Under the pieces are notes generated by a model. It saw only the letters and a list, made by a program, of their open reading frames with translations, searched no databases and was not told the origin of the DNA. 8,339 nt of DNA from Rhizobium sp. Q54 (lineage in GTDB: Bacteria; Pseudomonadota; Alphaproteobacteria; Rhizobiales; Beijerinckiaceae): NCBI GenBank assembly GCA_945903655.1, contig CAMDOY010000150.1, positions 1 to 8,339 on the forward strand. The letters are read 5' to 3'. A program made the translations under genes and the position numbers. The first letter of the stretch is position 1. Each line of letters starts with the position of its first letter. This document shows positions 1 to 6,584 of this stretch, piece by piece.

Positions 1-1050
1 GGCCTGGGAGCCGGGGGCGGATTCGTTCACCTCGCCATTGCGCAGGCGCCAGCCGCCGGGGCCCATGAGGGCGGGATCGGGCTCGATCTGCGCTGCGTCC
101 ATCTCGTAGATTTCGGCGGCGCGGCGGGTGATGGTGGTGAATTCCAGCGCCTTTAGGAAGGCGATCAGCTCGCGCGGGTCGGGCTGGTGCAGGCCAAGGT
201 CATCGAGGGGGACCTCCACTTCCACGTCGGTGCAGAGATTCACGAGCTGGCGCGACACGCGCACGAGATCCACGATCTGCGGATTGGTCAGGGTCTCCCG
301 GCGCTTGGGCTGCTTGATCTCGCCTGCGCGGGCGAGCAGGGTTTCGAGGTCGCCATATTCGTTGATGAGCTGGGCGGCAGTCTTCACGCCGATGCCCGGA
401 GCGCCCGGCACATTGTCGGTGGAATCGCCCGCGAGCGCCTGCACATCCACAACCCTGTCAGGCGGCACGCCGAAATAATCGACGACCTCGGCCTCGCCGA
501 TGCGCCGCTCCTCGCGGGCGCCCGCATTGCCCGCCACGCCAGAGGCGGGGTCGAACATGGCGACGCCCGGCCCGATCAGCTGCATCAGGTCCTTGTCGGC
601 GGAGATGATGAGCACATCGGCGCCGCGGTCGCGGGCCTGCTTGGCGTAGGTGGCGATGAGATCGTCCGCCTCGTAACGGTCCTGCTCGACCGGGATGAGC
701 CCGAAGGCCCGCACGGCCTGTCGCATGAGGGGGAACTGGGGGATCAGATCCTCCGGCGGGTCGCTGCGGTTGGCCTTGTAGGCGGGGTAGAGCTCCTTGC
801 GGAAGGAGTTCTCGGATTTGTCGAAGATGATGGCGAGATGCGTGGGCTTGATGCCTGCCGCCCCCTCCCGGATGAACTGGAACAGCTTGGTGCAGAACAG
901 GCGCACCGCGCCCGTGGGCAGGCGATCCGTGCGGTAATTGTATTTCTGATCCTGCCGGATCGACTGGAAATAGGCGCGGAAGATGAAATTCGACCCGTCC
1001 ACGAGAAAGACATGGTCGCCGGGCTGAACATTGCGATGGGTGAGGCTCAT
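1..1050 (-). CDS. polA: DNA polymerase I, N-terminal part (5'-3' exonuclease domain), cut by the left edge
   Basis: The 350 visible codons encode the 5'-3' (flap) exonuclease domain of DNA polymerase I, which removes RNA primers and damaged strands during Okazaki fragment processing and repair. Visible family motifs are LVDGSNFIFRAY (Asp18 as metal ligand), the helical-arch region with YKANR at 91-95, the acidic cluster EADD at 127-130, SADKDL at 150-155, and GDSTDNVPGAPGIGVKTAA at 208-226, the helix-hairpin-helix DNA-binding part. Asp18, Glu127, Asp129, Asp130, Asp152, Asp154, Asp209 and Asp212 fit the metal-binding set known for this family. The frame is open to base 1, so the 3'-5' exonuclease and polymerase domains lie outside the window. 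The ATG at 1050 puts the first motif at the expected distance from the N-terminus; no strong Shine-Dalgarno precedes it. It lies 82 bp downstream of the ABC permease on the same strand, with no clear terminator between, so read-through is possible. Confidence 0.97.
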   Translation of the reverse strand, partial: MSLTHRNVQPGDHVFLVDGSNFIFRAYFQSIRQDQKYNYRTDRLPTGAVRLFCTKLFQFIREGAAGIKPTHLAIIFDKSENSFRKELYPAYKANRSDPPEDLIPQFPLMRQAVRAFGLIPVEQDRYEADDLIATYAKQARDRGADVLIISADKDLMQLIGPGVAMFDPASGVAGNAGAREERRIGEAEVVDYFGVPPDRVVDVQALAGDSTDNVPGAPGIGVKTAAQLINEYGDLETLLARAGEIKQPKRRETLTNPQIVDLVRVSRQLVNLCTDVEVEVPLDDLGLHQPDPRELIAFLKALEFTTITRRAAEIYEMDAAQIEPDPALMGPGGWRLRNGEVNESAPGSQA

Positions 1051-1132
1051 GGGATCCGCGTCTGGCTCGAAAACAGAGCCGGACCTTAATGCGCCGCGCG
1101 CGCGAGCGCCATGCCTGTGTGATTCCCGCCTC

Positions 1133-2638
1133 TCACGCCATGGCCTTGCGTCTGGGCCGATTGATCCAGAGGAAGAAAATCGCGATCAGGGCGTACCAGG
1201 TCCAGGTATTGTCCTGCGAAATGGCGGTGGCGCAGGCCACGGCCCAGAACACGGAGAGCATGTTTTCCTTCAGCGCGACAATTTTGGGCGGGTTGTGGCG
1301 GCTCGTGGCGGCCTCCAGCTTGGCAGGCGCGGGATGCCAGATATTCACCAGCGCGGTCGAGACGCAGGCGGCGATGGCGAAAATCGCCATCAACAGGGCC
1401 TCAAAGGGCTCGGCCCAGGCGAGCGCCAAGGTCGGCGCCAGCAGGATCAGGCCCAGCAGCAGGGCGATGGCGTAGAGCTTGTTGCGCATGATCGCGTCCT
1501 GCGTCACAGGCGCGGTCGCCATGAAATCCACCGCATCCTCATTCAAAATGGTCAACCAGGCCAGAATGCCCGCCAGATGCGAGAGGACCATGATGAGCAC
1601 CGGCGCCACCAGAAGCGACAGGGAGGGTTCCGTCCGGCTGATCCAGATCACGAAGCAAATGGGGGCGAGATAGAACAGCTGCAGCAACGCCCGGGAGAAG
1701 AGCCAGGGATCGCGCAAAAGCAGCCTCACCTCCTTGCGGCGCAGGGCCGCGCCAGCCCCGGGCTTGAAGGGCTTTTCTGATCGGGCGCGCGCCGCCATCT
1801 GGCGGTCGCCGGCGCCCTTCACCAGAATGGCCCCTTCCAGAAAACCCGGACCCAGCCAAAGCACCGTCACGGCGAAGGCCAGAAGGCCGAAGCTGAGCCA
1901 AAGGCTCAGGGAAAAAACATCGCCAGCGACCCCCCGCACCGGCGCGGCGATCAGCCATTCCGTGAAGGCGGGCGCAGACGGCAGTCGCTGAAAGAGGGCC
2001 CTGGTGGCCTCGGTCGGCCCCGTCGCCAGATAGGCCAGCTGCCCGCCAAGGATCATGGCGGAGGCGATGATGGTCGAGGTGATCTGCGCGGCCATGCGCG
2101 TGCGGTAAGGGCCGAACACACGGAACAGGCCCGCAGTGATGGCGAGGCCGCAGGCGCTGGCGAGCAGGGCGCTGGCGATGCAGGCGGGATAGATGGCGAG
2201 CCAATGGGCGCCCATCTTGTAGGCGATCACATTGGCCATCGGAAACACGAAGACGCCGACGACAAGGATGATTTCGAGCGCCGCCGCAAATGCGTGCGCG
2301 CCCACCACAGCGCGGGGGGAGATGGGCGAGGACAGCAGCAGGTCCAGATCGCTGCGGGAATAAAGCAATCGCGCGAAATGGCTGATCGCCCGGGAAATCT
2401 GCCACAGGAGGGTGAAGAGGATCGCGGTGGCCAGAACCCGCGTTTGCGCGGCGCCCTCCAGGGGGGTGAAAAGGTCAGCAGAGGGCCCCGAAATCCCATG
2501 CATGAAAACGGCGCCAAGCAGGCAGACGCCCAGCACCCCTGCGGAGGAGCGCCCCGCAAAATGCCCGCGAAAACGCCGCCATCTCAAGAGCAGATCATGC
2601 TGCGCCAGCCACAGAAGGGAGCCCGGACGCGCCCTCAT
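1133..2638 (-). CDS. ABC-2-type transporter permease, probably a fused two-half membrane protein
   Basis: This 501-residue, strongly hydrophobic protein has about eleven or twelve likely membrane segments, for example near 119-138, 146-170, 186-206, 246-266, 316-334, 340-364, 386-409, 414-432 and 478-491. It should form the membrane channel for the ATPase encoded just upstream. Its two halves resemble each other. Each begins with a short basic amphipathic stretch (LLLRW near 16-20, VRLLLRD at 304-310) followed by hydrophobic segments and then a related loop: SDLDLLLSSPISP at 96-108 and EDAVDFMATAPVTQ at 367-380. Such a loop is common in ABC-2 exporter permeases. The start is the ATG at 2638: it overlaps the ATPase stop as ATGA, and AAGG lies about ten bases before it. 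The frame is open further upstream to 2740, but that part lies inside the ATPase gene and reads as Arg/Gly/Pro-rich shadow sequence. The substrate cannot be deduced. Confidence 0.88.
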   Translation of the reverse strand: MRARPGSLLWLAQHDLLLRWRRFRGHFAGRSSAGVLGVCLLGAVFMHGISGPSADLFTPLEGAAQTRVLATAILFTLLWQISRAISHFARLLYSRSDLDLLLSSPISPRAVVGAHAFAAALEIILVVGVFVFPMANVIAYKMGAHWLAIYPACIASALLASACGLAITAGLFRVFGPYRTRMAAQITSTIIASAMILGGQLAYLATGPTEATRALFQRLPSAPAFTEWLIAAPVRGVAGDVFSLSLWLSFGLLAFAVTVLWLGPGFLEGAILVKGAGDRQMAARARSEKPFKPGAGAALRRKEVRLLLRDPWLFSRALLQLFYLAPICFVIWISRTEPSLSLLVAPVLIMVLSHLAGILAWLTILNEDAVDFMATAPVTQDAIMRNKLYAIALLLGLILLAPTLALAWAEPFEALLMAIFAIAACVSTALVNIWHPAPAKLEAATSRHNPPKIVALKENMLSVFWAVACATAISQDNTWTWYALIAIFFLWINRPRRKAMA

Positions 2639-3387
2639 GAAGCCTTGGCCCGACTGGTGAGGTCGAGGAAAACCTCTTCCAACGAATCTCCGGCGCGGCC
2701 GGTGCGGGCCCGCAGATCTTCCAGCGTGCCCTCCGCGCACAGGCGCCCCGCATGGATGATGCCGATGCGGTCGGCCAGGCGCTCCGCCACCTCCAGAATA
2801 TGGGTGGTGAGGATAATGGCGCGCCCCGCCTTCGCGCGCGCCGTGAGCAGGTCCTTCACCTGACGGGCGATGGCCGCGTCAAGGCCGGTCAGGGGCTCGT
2901 CCAGCAGCAACAGCATGGGGTCATGGATCAGCGCGCCCGCCAGCGCCACCTTCTGCTTCATGCCGCGCGAAAAGCCCTCGCAGCGGGTGTGCCGGTGGGG
3001 CCAGAGCTCCAGCACCTCCATGAGTTCGCGCGCGCGGCTCATGGCGAGGGCAGGCTCCACGCCCCAGAGCCCCGCCACGAATTCCAGATATTCCAGCGGG
3101 TCGAGCTTGTCATAGAGCGCGGGCTCGTCGGGCAGCCAGGCGGTCATGCGTTTGGCCGCGATGGGGTCGGCGACGACATCCACGCCATAGATGTCGATGG
3201 AGCCGGAATCGGGCAGGAGCAGACCCGCCGCCATGCGGATCGTGGTCGTCTTGCCCGCGCCGTTGGGGCCGAGCAGGGCGTAGAACTCGCCGGGTCGAAT
3301 GGTCAGATCAAGCTGATCGACGGCGGGTTTGCCATCGAAACTCTTGCAGAGGGCGCGCATGGAAAGCGCTGCAGCGTCGGGGGGCAT
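2635..3387 (-). CDS. ABC transporter ATP-binding protein
   Basis: This 250-residue protein is a single nucleotide-binding domain that hydrolyses ATP to drive the permease encoded next. Visible motifs are Walker A GPNGAGKTT at 40-48, an ABC signature in the variant form FSRGMKQK at 139-146, Walker B LLLLDEP at 159-165 with catalytic Glu164, the D-loop TGLD at 167-170, and the switch His196 in TTHILEV. The Q-loop region reads WLPDEPALYDKL (84-95), with Asp87 where Gln is usual. The C-terminal SLEEVFLDLT (235-244) is typical of ATPases paired with ABC-2 permeases. The gene ends in a 4-bp ATGA overlap with the permease, implying translational coupling. The ATG at 3387 is the most upstream sensible start; only a weak GAGA precedes it, and Met10 is a possible alternative. 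A candidate promoter sits just upstream. It could be an exporter of a lipid, drug or peptide, but no substrate is visible. Confidence 0.93.
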   Translation of the reverse strand: MPPDAAALSMRALCKSFDGKPAVDQLDLTIRPGEFYALLGPNGAGKTTTIRMAAGLLLPDSGSIDIYGVDVVADPIAAKRMTAWLPDEPALYDKLDPLEYLEFVAGLWGVEPALAMSRARELMEVLELWPHRHTRCEGFSRGMKQKVALAGALIHDPMLLLLDEPLTGLDAAIARQVKDLLTARAKAGRAIILTTHILEVAERLADRIGIIHAGRLCAEGTLEDLRARTGRAGDSLEEVFLDLTSRAKAS

Positions 3388-3397
3388 GGGAAAATCT

Positions 3398-3447
3398 CAT
3401 GTTCAGCAATGGGTCCATCATAATCCAACATGAACATGGCTCCATCA
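3398..3447 (-). promoter_or_regulatory. Candidate promoter and operator-like repeats before the ABC transporter genes
   Basis: The 61-bp gap between folC and the ATPase is visibly richer in A and T than its surroundings. On the minus strand a TATGAT hexamer (3422-3417, five of six matches to the sigma-70 -10 consensus) would start RNA about 23 bases before the ATPase ATG. No good -35 box lies at the right distance. An 8-bp perfect inverted repeat (CATGTTCA at 3398-3405, TGAACATG at 3431-3438) brackets the -10. The right arm sits in a tandem AACATGAACATG (3427-3438), and TCCATCA occurs at 3414-3420 and 3441-3447. This layout would suit a regulator site, but the arms are short and could be chance. 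Confidence 0.35.
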
Positions 3448-3448
3448 G

Positions 3449-4753
3449 TTATTTTGGCGCCGCGTCATTGGCCGCCAGCGCCTGGCCCGCCAGATAAAGC
3501 GAGCCTGCGATCAGGATGCGCGGGGGCTGGTCCCAGCTCTGCGCGGCGATGCAGGCGAGCGCTTCGGCGAGGCCCGCCGCGCATTCCGCTGCCAGCCCGA
3601 CTGAGGCGGCTGCTGCGGCGACCTCCTGCGGGGCGCGCCCGGCGTGTTCGCCGGGGATGGGAACCGCGTAAACCTGCCGCGCCAGTCCCTTGAAGGCCGA
3701 GAGGAAACCCGCCGTATCCTTGGTCTTCAGCGTGCCGCAGATCAGCAGGAGGGGACGCGGCGCGCGCGCCTCAAGATCGGCCATGGCCTCGCCGAGCACC
3801 CGCCCACCCGCGACATTATGGCCGCCATCCAGCCAGACCTCGGCCCCTTGCGGGGCATGGGCCACAAGGGGGCCTGGCGTCAGGCGCTGCAGACGGGCGG
3901 GCCAGTCCACGCTCTGCATCCCCGCCTCGAAGGCCTCATCGGGGAGCGCGGGGTCGAACTGGCGCAGGGCGGCGATGGCGGTGGCGGCGTTCTGGATCTG
4001 GTGGCGGCCCGCAAGCCGGGGCAGGGGCAGATCAAGCAGGCCCGCCTCGTCCTGATAGATGAAGCGTCCGCGCTCCTCGCGGCCCGTGAAATCCTGGGCG
4101 CCGATCAGAATGGGCGCGCGCAGCTTTTCGGCCTGCCGCTCGATGACGGCGCAGGCCTCATCCTCCTGGGCGGCGACCACCACGGGGATGCGCGGCTTGA
4201 TGATGCCCGCCTTCTCGAAGGCGATCTGGGGCAGGGTGGAGCCCAGAAACTCCGGATGGTCGATGGAGACCGGCGTGATGACGCAAAGGGCGGGATTGGG
4301 AACCACATTGGTGGCGTCGAAGCGCCCGCCCAGACCCACCTCCAGCAGCAGCACATCGGCTGGCGTTTCGGAAAAGAGCTTGAAGGCGACGGCGGTGGTC
4401 ATTTCGAACAGGGTGATGGGAGCGCCCGCATTGACCCGCTCGCAGTCCTGCAGGGCCGCCGTCAACCGCGTCTCATCCACCAGATGGCCAGCGAGGCGGA
4501 TGCGCTCGTGAAAGCGCACCAGATGGGGCGAGGTATAGACATGGACCCTCCGCCCCGCCGCTTCCAGCACCGCGCGCATGAAGGCGACGGTGGAGCCCTT
4601 GCCATTGGTGCCCGCCACATGAATCACGGGCGGCAGATGCAACTGCGGATCGCCCAGCAACGCCAGCAGGTTTTCGAGCCGTCCCAGGGACAGGTCGATC
4701 TTCAGGGGATGCAGCGCCAGCATCCGCTCCAGAATCAGATCGGACCCGGTCAT
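3449..4753 (-). CDS. folC: Bifunctional folylpolyglutamate synthase/dihydrofolate synthase
   Basis: FolC adds glutamate to dihydropteroate to make dihydrofolate, and lengthens the glutamate tail of folates, in the cytoplasm. The 434-residue product has the usual length and motifs of this Mur-ligase-like family: the P-loop GTNGKGST at 48-55, TSPHLVRFHERIR at 74-86, LEVGLGGRFDATNV at 137-150 (Glu138 fits the magnesium ligand), SIDHPEFLGSTLPQIAFEKAGIIK at 163-186 with Lys181 at the position usually carbamylated, GRHQIQNAATA at 249-259, LDGGHN at 308-313 opening the C-terminal domain, and GSLYLAGQ near 417-424. The ATG at 4753 is nine bases after the accD stop, and TAAGG, overlapping that stop codon, gives a Shine-Dalgarno, so translation is probably coupled. 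The accD-folC order is widespread in alphaproteobacteria. Whether it has both activities or only one cannot be told from these motifs. Confidence 0.96.
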   Translation of the reverse strand: MTGSDLILERMLALHPLKIDLSLGRLENLLALLGDPQLHLPPVIHVAGTNGKGSTVAFMRAVLEAAGRRVHVYTSPHLVRFHERIRLAGHLVDETRLTAALQDCERVNAGAPITLFEMTTAVAFKLFSETPADVLLLEVGLGGRFDATNVVPNPALCVITPVSIDHPEFLGSTLPQIAFEKAGIIKPRIPVVVAAQEDEACAVIERQAEKLRAPILIGAQDFTGREERGRFIYQDEAGLLDLPLPRLAGRHQIQNAATAIAALRQFDPALPDEAFEAGMQSVDWPARLQRLTPGPLVAHAPQGAEVWLDGGHNVAGGRVLGEAMADLEARAPRPLLLICGTLKTKDTAGFLSAFKGLARQVYAVPIPGEHAGRAPQEVAAAAASVGLAAECAAGLAEALACIAAQSWDQPPRILIAGSLYLAGQALAANDAAPK

Positions 4754-4762
4754 GGACAGGCC

Positions 4763-5662
4763 TTAGGACGCCGGGGGCGTGTTGGTGAGCAGGCTGCACA
4801 GGCGCGCAAGCGTGGCGCGCATTTCCGTGCGGGGCACGACCATGTCGACCATGCCGTGCTCTTTCAGATATTCCGCCCGCTGGAAGCCCTCGGGCAGGCG
4901 CTCGCGGATGGTCTGCTCGATGACGCGCGCACCAGCGAAGCCGATCACGGCGCCGGGTTCGGCGATGTGGATGTCGCCCAGCATGGCGTAGGAGGCGGTG
5001 ACGCCACCGGTGGTGGGATTGGTGAGCACCACGATATAGGGCAGGCGGGCCGCCCGCAGGCGCTGCACCGCCACCGTCGTGCGCGGCATCTGCATGAGGG
5101 AGAACATGCCTTCCTGCATGCGCGCCCCGCCCGATGCGGTGAACATGATGAAGGGCGACTTGCGCTTCACGGCTTCCGTCATGCCGGTGATGATGGCCTC
5201 GCCTGCGGCCATGCCGAGCGAACCGCCCATGAATTCGAAATCCTGCACGGCGGCCACGACCTGCTTGCTTTCCAGGAGGCCTGCGGCGAGCTTCACAGCG
5301 TCAGGGTGATTGGTCTTGGAGCGATATTCCTTCAGCCGGTCCGTATAGCGCTTCACATCGCGGAACTTCAGGGGATCGAGGGGAACCTCGGGGGTCGCGA
5401 TCATGTCATAGCGCCCGGCGTCGAAGAGCGTGTCGAGACGCATCTTGGCGGGCATGCGCATATGGTGGCCGGAGCTGGGCACCACGAAGAGGTTGGATTC
5501 GAGGTCCTTGTGGAAGACCAGCTCGCCGCTCTCGGGGCATTTCACCCAGAGGTTTTCCGGCGTCTCCCGCTTCAGGAAAGAGCGGATCTTCGGCGGGACG
5601 ACATTCGACATCCAGTTCATGGCGAAGCTCTGGCCGGAGCTTTCGTTGTCCTCTGCGCTCAT
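4763..5662 (-). CDS. accD: Acetyl-CoA carboxylase carboxyltransferase subunit beta
   Basis: AccD pairs with AccA to move the carboxyl group from biotin carrier protein to acetyl-CoA, giving malonyl-CoA for fatty acid synthesis. Crotonase-fold motifs are clear: FEFMGGSLGMAAGEAI near 142-157, SGGARMQEG at 177-185, and TTGGVTASYAMLGD followed by AEPGAVIGFAGARVIEQT at 216-250. The N-terminal region aligns with the family zinc ribbon, but only Cys42 remains; the other three positions carry Ser45, Val61 and Ser64, so a zinc site is unlikely. Start choice is open. The ATG at 5662 overlaps the trpA stop as TGATG and gives 299 residues. The ATG at 5620 (MNWMSNVV) matches the usual family N-terminus and gives 285; neither has a strong ribosome site. 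A GTG at 5665 is also in frame. The gene sits between trpA and folC, as in the known alphaproteobacterial trpFBA-accD-folC arrangement. Confidence 0.96.
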   Translation of the reverse strand: MSAEDNESSGQSFAMNWMSNVVPPKIRSFLKRETPENLWVKCPESGELVFHKDLESNLFVVPSSGHHMRMPAKMRLDTLFDAGRYDMIATPEVPLDPLKFRDVKRYTDRLKEYRSKTNHPDAVKLAAGLLESKQVVAAVQDFEFMGGSLGMAAGEAIITGMTEAVKRKSPFIMFTASGGARMQEGMFSLMQMPRTTVAVQRLRAARLPYIVVLTNPTTGGVTASYAMLGDIHIAEPGAVIGFAGARVIEQTIRERLPEGFQRAEYLKEHGMVDMVVPRTEMRATLARLCSLLTNTPPAS

Positions 5663-6498
5663 CACGCCACCGCCTTGCGCGCCGCGCGCACGCCGCCCGC
5701 GATTTCCGACACCAGAGCGGTGACGGCGGCCACCGTGTCCTTGGTGGCGCGGTCCTGGGAATCCAGCGAGCGCTTCAGCGCGTCGATCAGCGCGGAGCCG
5801 ACCACGACGCCATCCGCATGGGCGGCGATGGCCTCGGCGTTGGCGGCGTTCTTCACCCCGAAGCCAACGGCCACCGGCAGGTCCGTATGGCCCTTGATGC
5901 GCCGCACGGCCTGCGACACCTGCGAATAATCGGCGATGGCTGCGCCGGTGATGCCGTTGATGGAGACGTAGTAGACGAAGCCCGAGGTATTGGTCAGCAC
6001 CTTGGGCAGACGCCTGTCGTCGGTGGTGGGGGTCGCGAGGCGGATGAAGTTCACGCCCGCTTCCAGCGCGGGGATGCAGAGCTCCGCATCCTCCTCCGGC
6101 GGCAGATCGACCACGATCAGCCCATCGACCCCAGCCGCCTTCGCGTCCACCAAAAAGCGTTCGACGCCATAGACATAGATGGGGTTGTAATAGCCCATCA
6201 GCACGATGGGCGTATGGTCGTTGTTGGCGCGGAAGGCCTTGACGAGGCCCAGAGTCTTGAGCATGGACCCGCCCGCCTTCAGCGCGCGCAGACCCGCCGC
6301 CTGGATCGAGGGCCCATCGGCCATGGGGTCGGTGAAGGGCATGCCGATCTCGATGACGTCAGCCCCCGCGCCCGGCAGGGCCTCGATCAGCTGCAAGGAT
6401 GTGTCGAGGTCGGGATCCCCGCACATGAGGAAGGTCACGAGGGCGGCGCGGCCTTCGGTGCGGAGTTCGTCGAAGCGTTTGTCGATGCGAGTGGTCAT
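5662..6498 (-). CDS. trpA: Tryptophan synthase alpha chain
   Basis: TrpA cleaves indole-3-glycerol phosphate to indole and glyceraldehyde 3-phosphate, and the indole passes to TrpB in the alpha2-beta2 complex. The product is 278 residues, close to the family norm, with a TIM-barrel pattern: VIEIGMPFTDPMADGP at 48-63 carrying the catalytic pair Glu50 and Asp61, MGYYNPI at 101-107, DGLIVVDLPPEE at 125-136, FVYYVSINGITG at 174-185, VAVGFGV at 209-215, and DGVVVGSALI at 229-238 for phosphate binding. The ATG at 6498 is chosen because MTTRIDKRF is the expected N-terminus and AGG lies six bases before it; the frame stays open to 6747 but runs through a terminator and into the cytochrome gene. Its partner trpB is not next door, which is unusual. 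The stop overlaps the accD start by one base, so the two are likely coupled. Confidence 0.97.
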   Translation of the reverse strand: MTTRIDKRFDELRTEGRAALVTFLMCGDPDLDTSLQLIEALPGAGADVIEIGMPFTDPMADGPSIQAAGLRALKAGGSMLKTLGLVKAFRANNDHTPIVLMGYYNPIYVYGVERFLVDAKAAGVDGLIVVDLPPEEDAELCIPALEAGVNFIRLATPTTDDRRLPKVLTNTSGFVYYVSINGITGAAIADYSQVSQAVRRIKGHTDLPVAVGFGVKNAANAEAIAAHADGVVVGSALIDALKRSLDSQDRATKDTVAAVTALVSEIAGGVRAARKAVA

Positions 6499-6504
6499 GA
6501 TGGA

Positions 6505-6543
6505 CCTGCCGATAGCACGGAAGCGCGCCGCGCGAAAGCAAAA
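6505..6543 (-). promoter_or_regulatory. Region that must hold any separate trpA promoter (weak candidate)
   Basis: Only about 36 bases separate the terminator T-run from the trpA ATG. If the terminator is efficient, trpA needs its own start here. The best I see on the minus strand is TTGCTT, inside the terminator tail, then 18 bases and TGCTAT. Each hexamer has only three matches to consensus. The alternatives are read-through from cycM or a promoter of another class. Confidence 0.2.
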
Positions 6544-6563
6544 GGCCGGGCGTGAGCCCGGCC
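6535..6563 (-). terminator. Intrinsic terminator of the cytochrome c gene
   Basis: On the minus strand an 8-bp perfect GC-rich stem (GGCCGGGC and GCCCGGCC, + strand 6544-6551 and 6556-6563) closes a 4-base loop and is followed directly by TTTTGCTTT. It begins 21 bases after the cytochrome stop codon. This is the textbook shape of a rho-independent terminator and is oriented to end cycM transcription just before trpA. Confidence 0.85.
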
Positions 6564-6584
6564 TGTGGCGGTTTTCCGGGGATG

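Noticed and set aside
1064..1080. Small inverted repeat GGCTC/GAGCC between the ABC permease and polA, considered as a terminator
   Set aside because: The stem is only five pairs with a seven-base loop and no T-run follows in the direction of transcription.
187..1089. A 300-codon plus-strand frame opposite polA
   Set aside because: It is the antisense shadow of the polA exonuclease domain; composition is biased (His, Gly, Asp, Arg) and no motif is visible.
1091..1106. Alternating GC-rich run upstream of polA, considered as a Z-DNA or regulatory repeat
   Set aside because: It is short and imperfect, and similar runs are expected at this GC content.
1539..2405. A 288-codon minus-strand frame within the ABC permease gene in another phase
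   Set aside because: Its Arg/Pro/Gly-rich translation is a frame-shifted reading of the permease; the true frame has coherent membrane segments throughout.
2639..2740. N-terminal extension of the ABC permease up to an earlier in-frame start
   Set aside because: It lies wholly inside the ATPase gene and translates to an Arg/Gly/Pro-rich stretch. The ATGA overlap at 2635-2638 with an upstream AAGG is a better start.
3644..5929. A 761-codon open frame on the plus strand, running antisense across folC, accD and the end of trpA
   Set aside because: Its translation is rich in Gly, His, Arg, Gln and Asp with no recognisable domain, as expected opposite GC-rich genes whose third positions are mostly G or C. 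The opposite strand holds three clear family proteins. Length alone is no evidence here.
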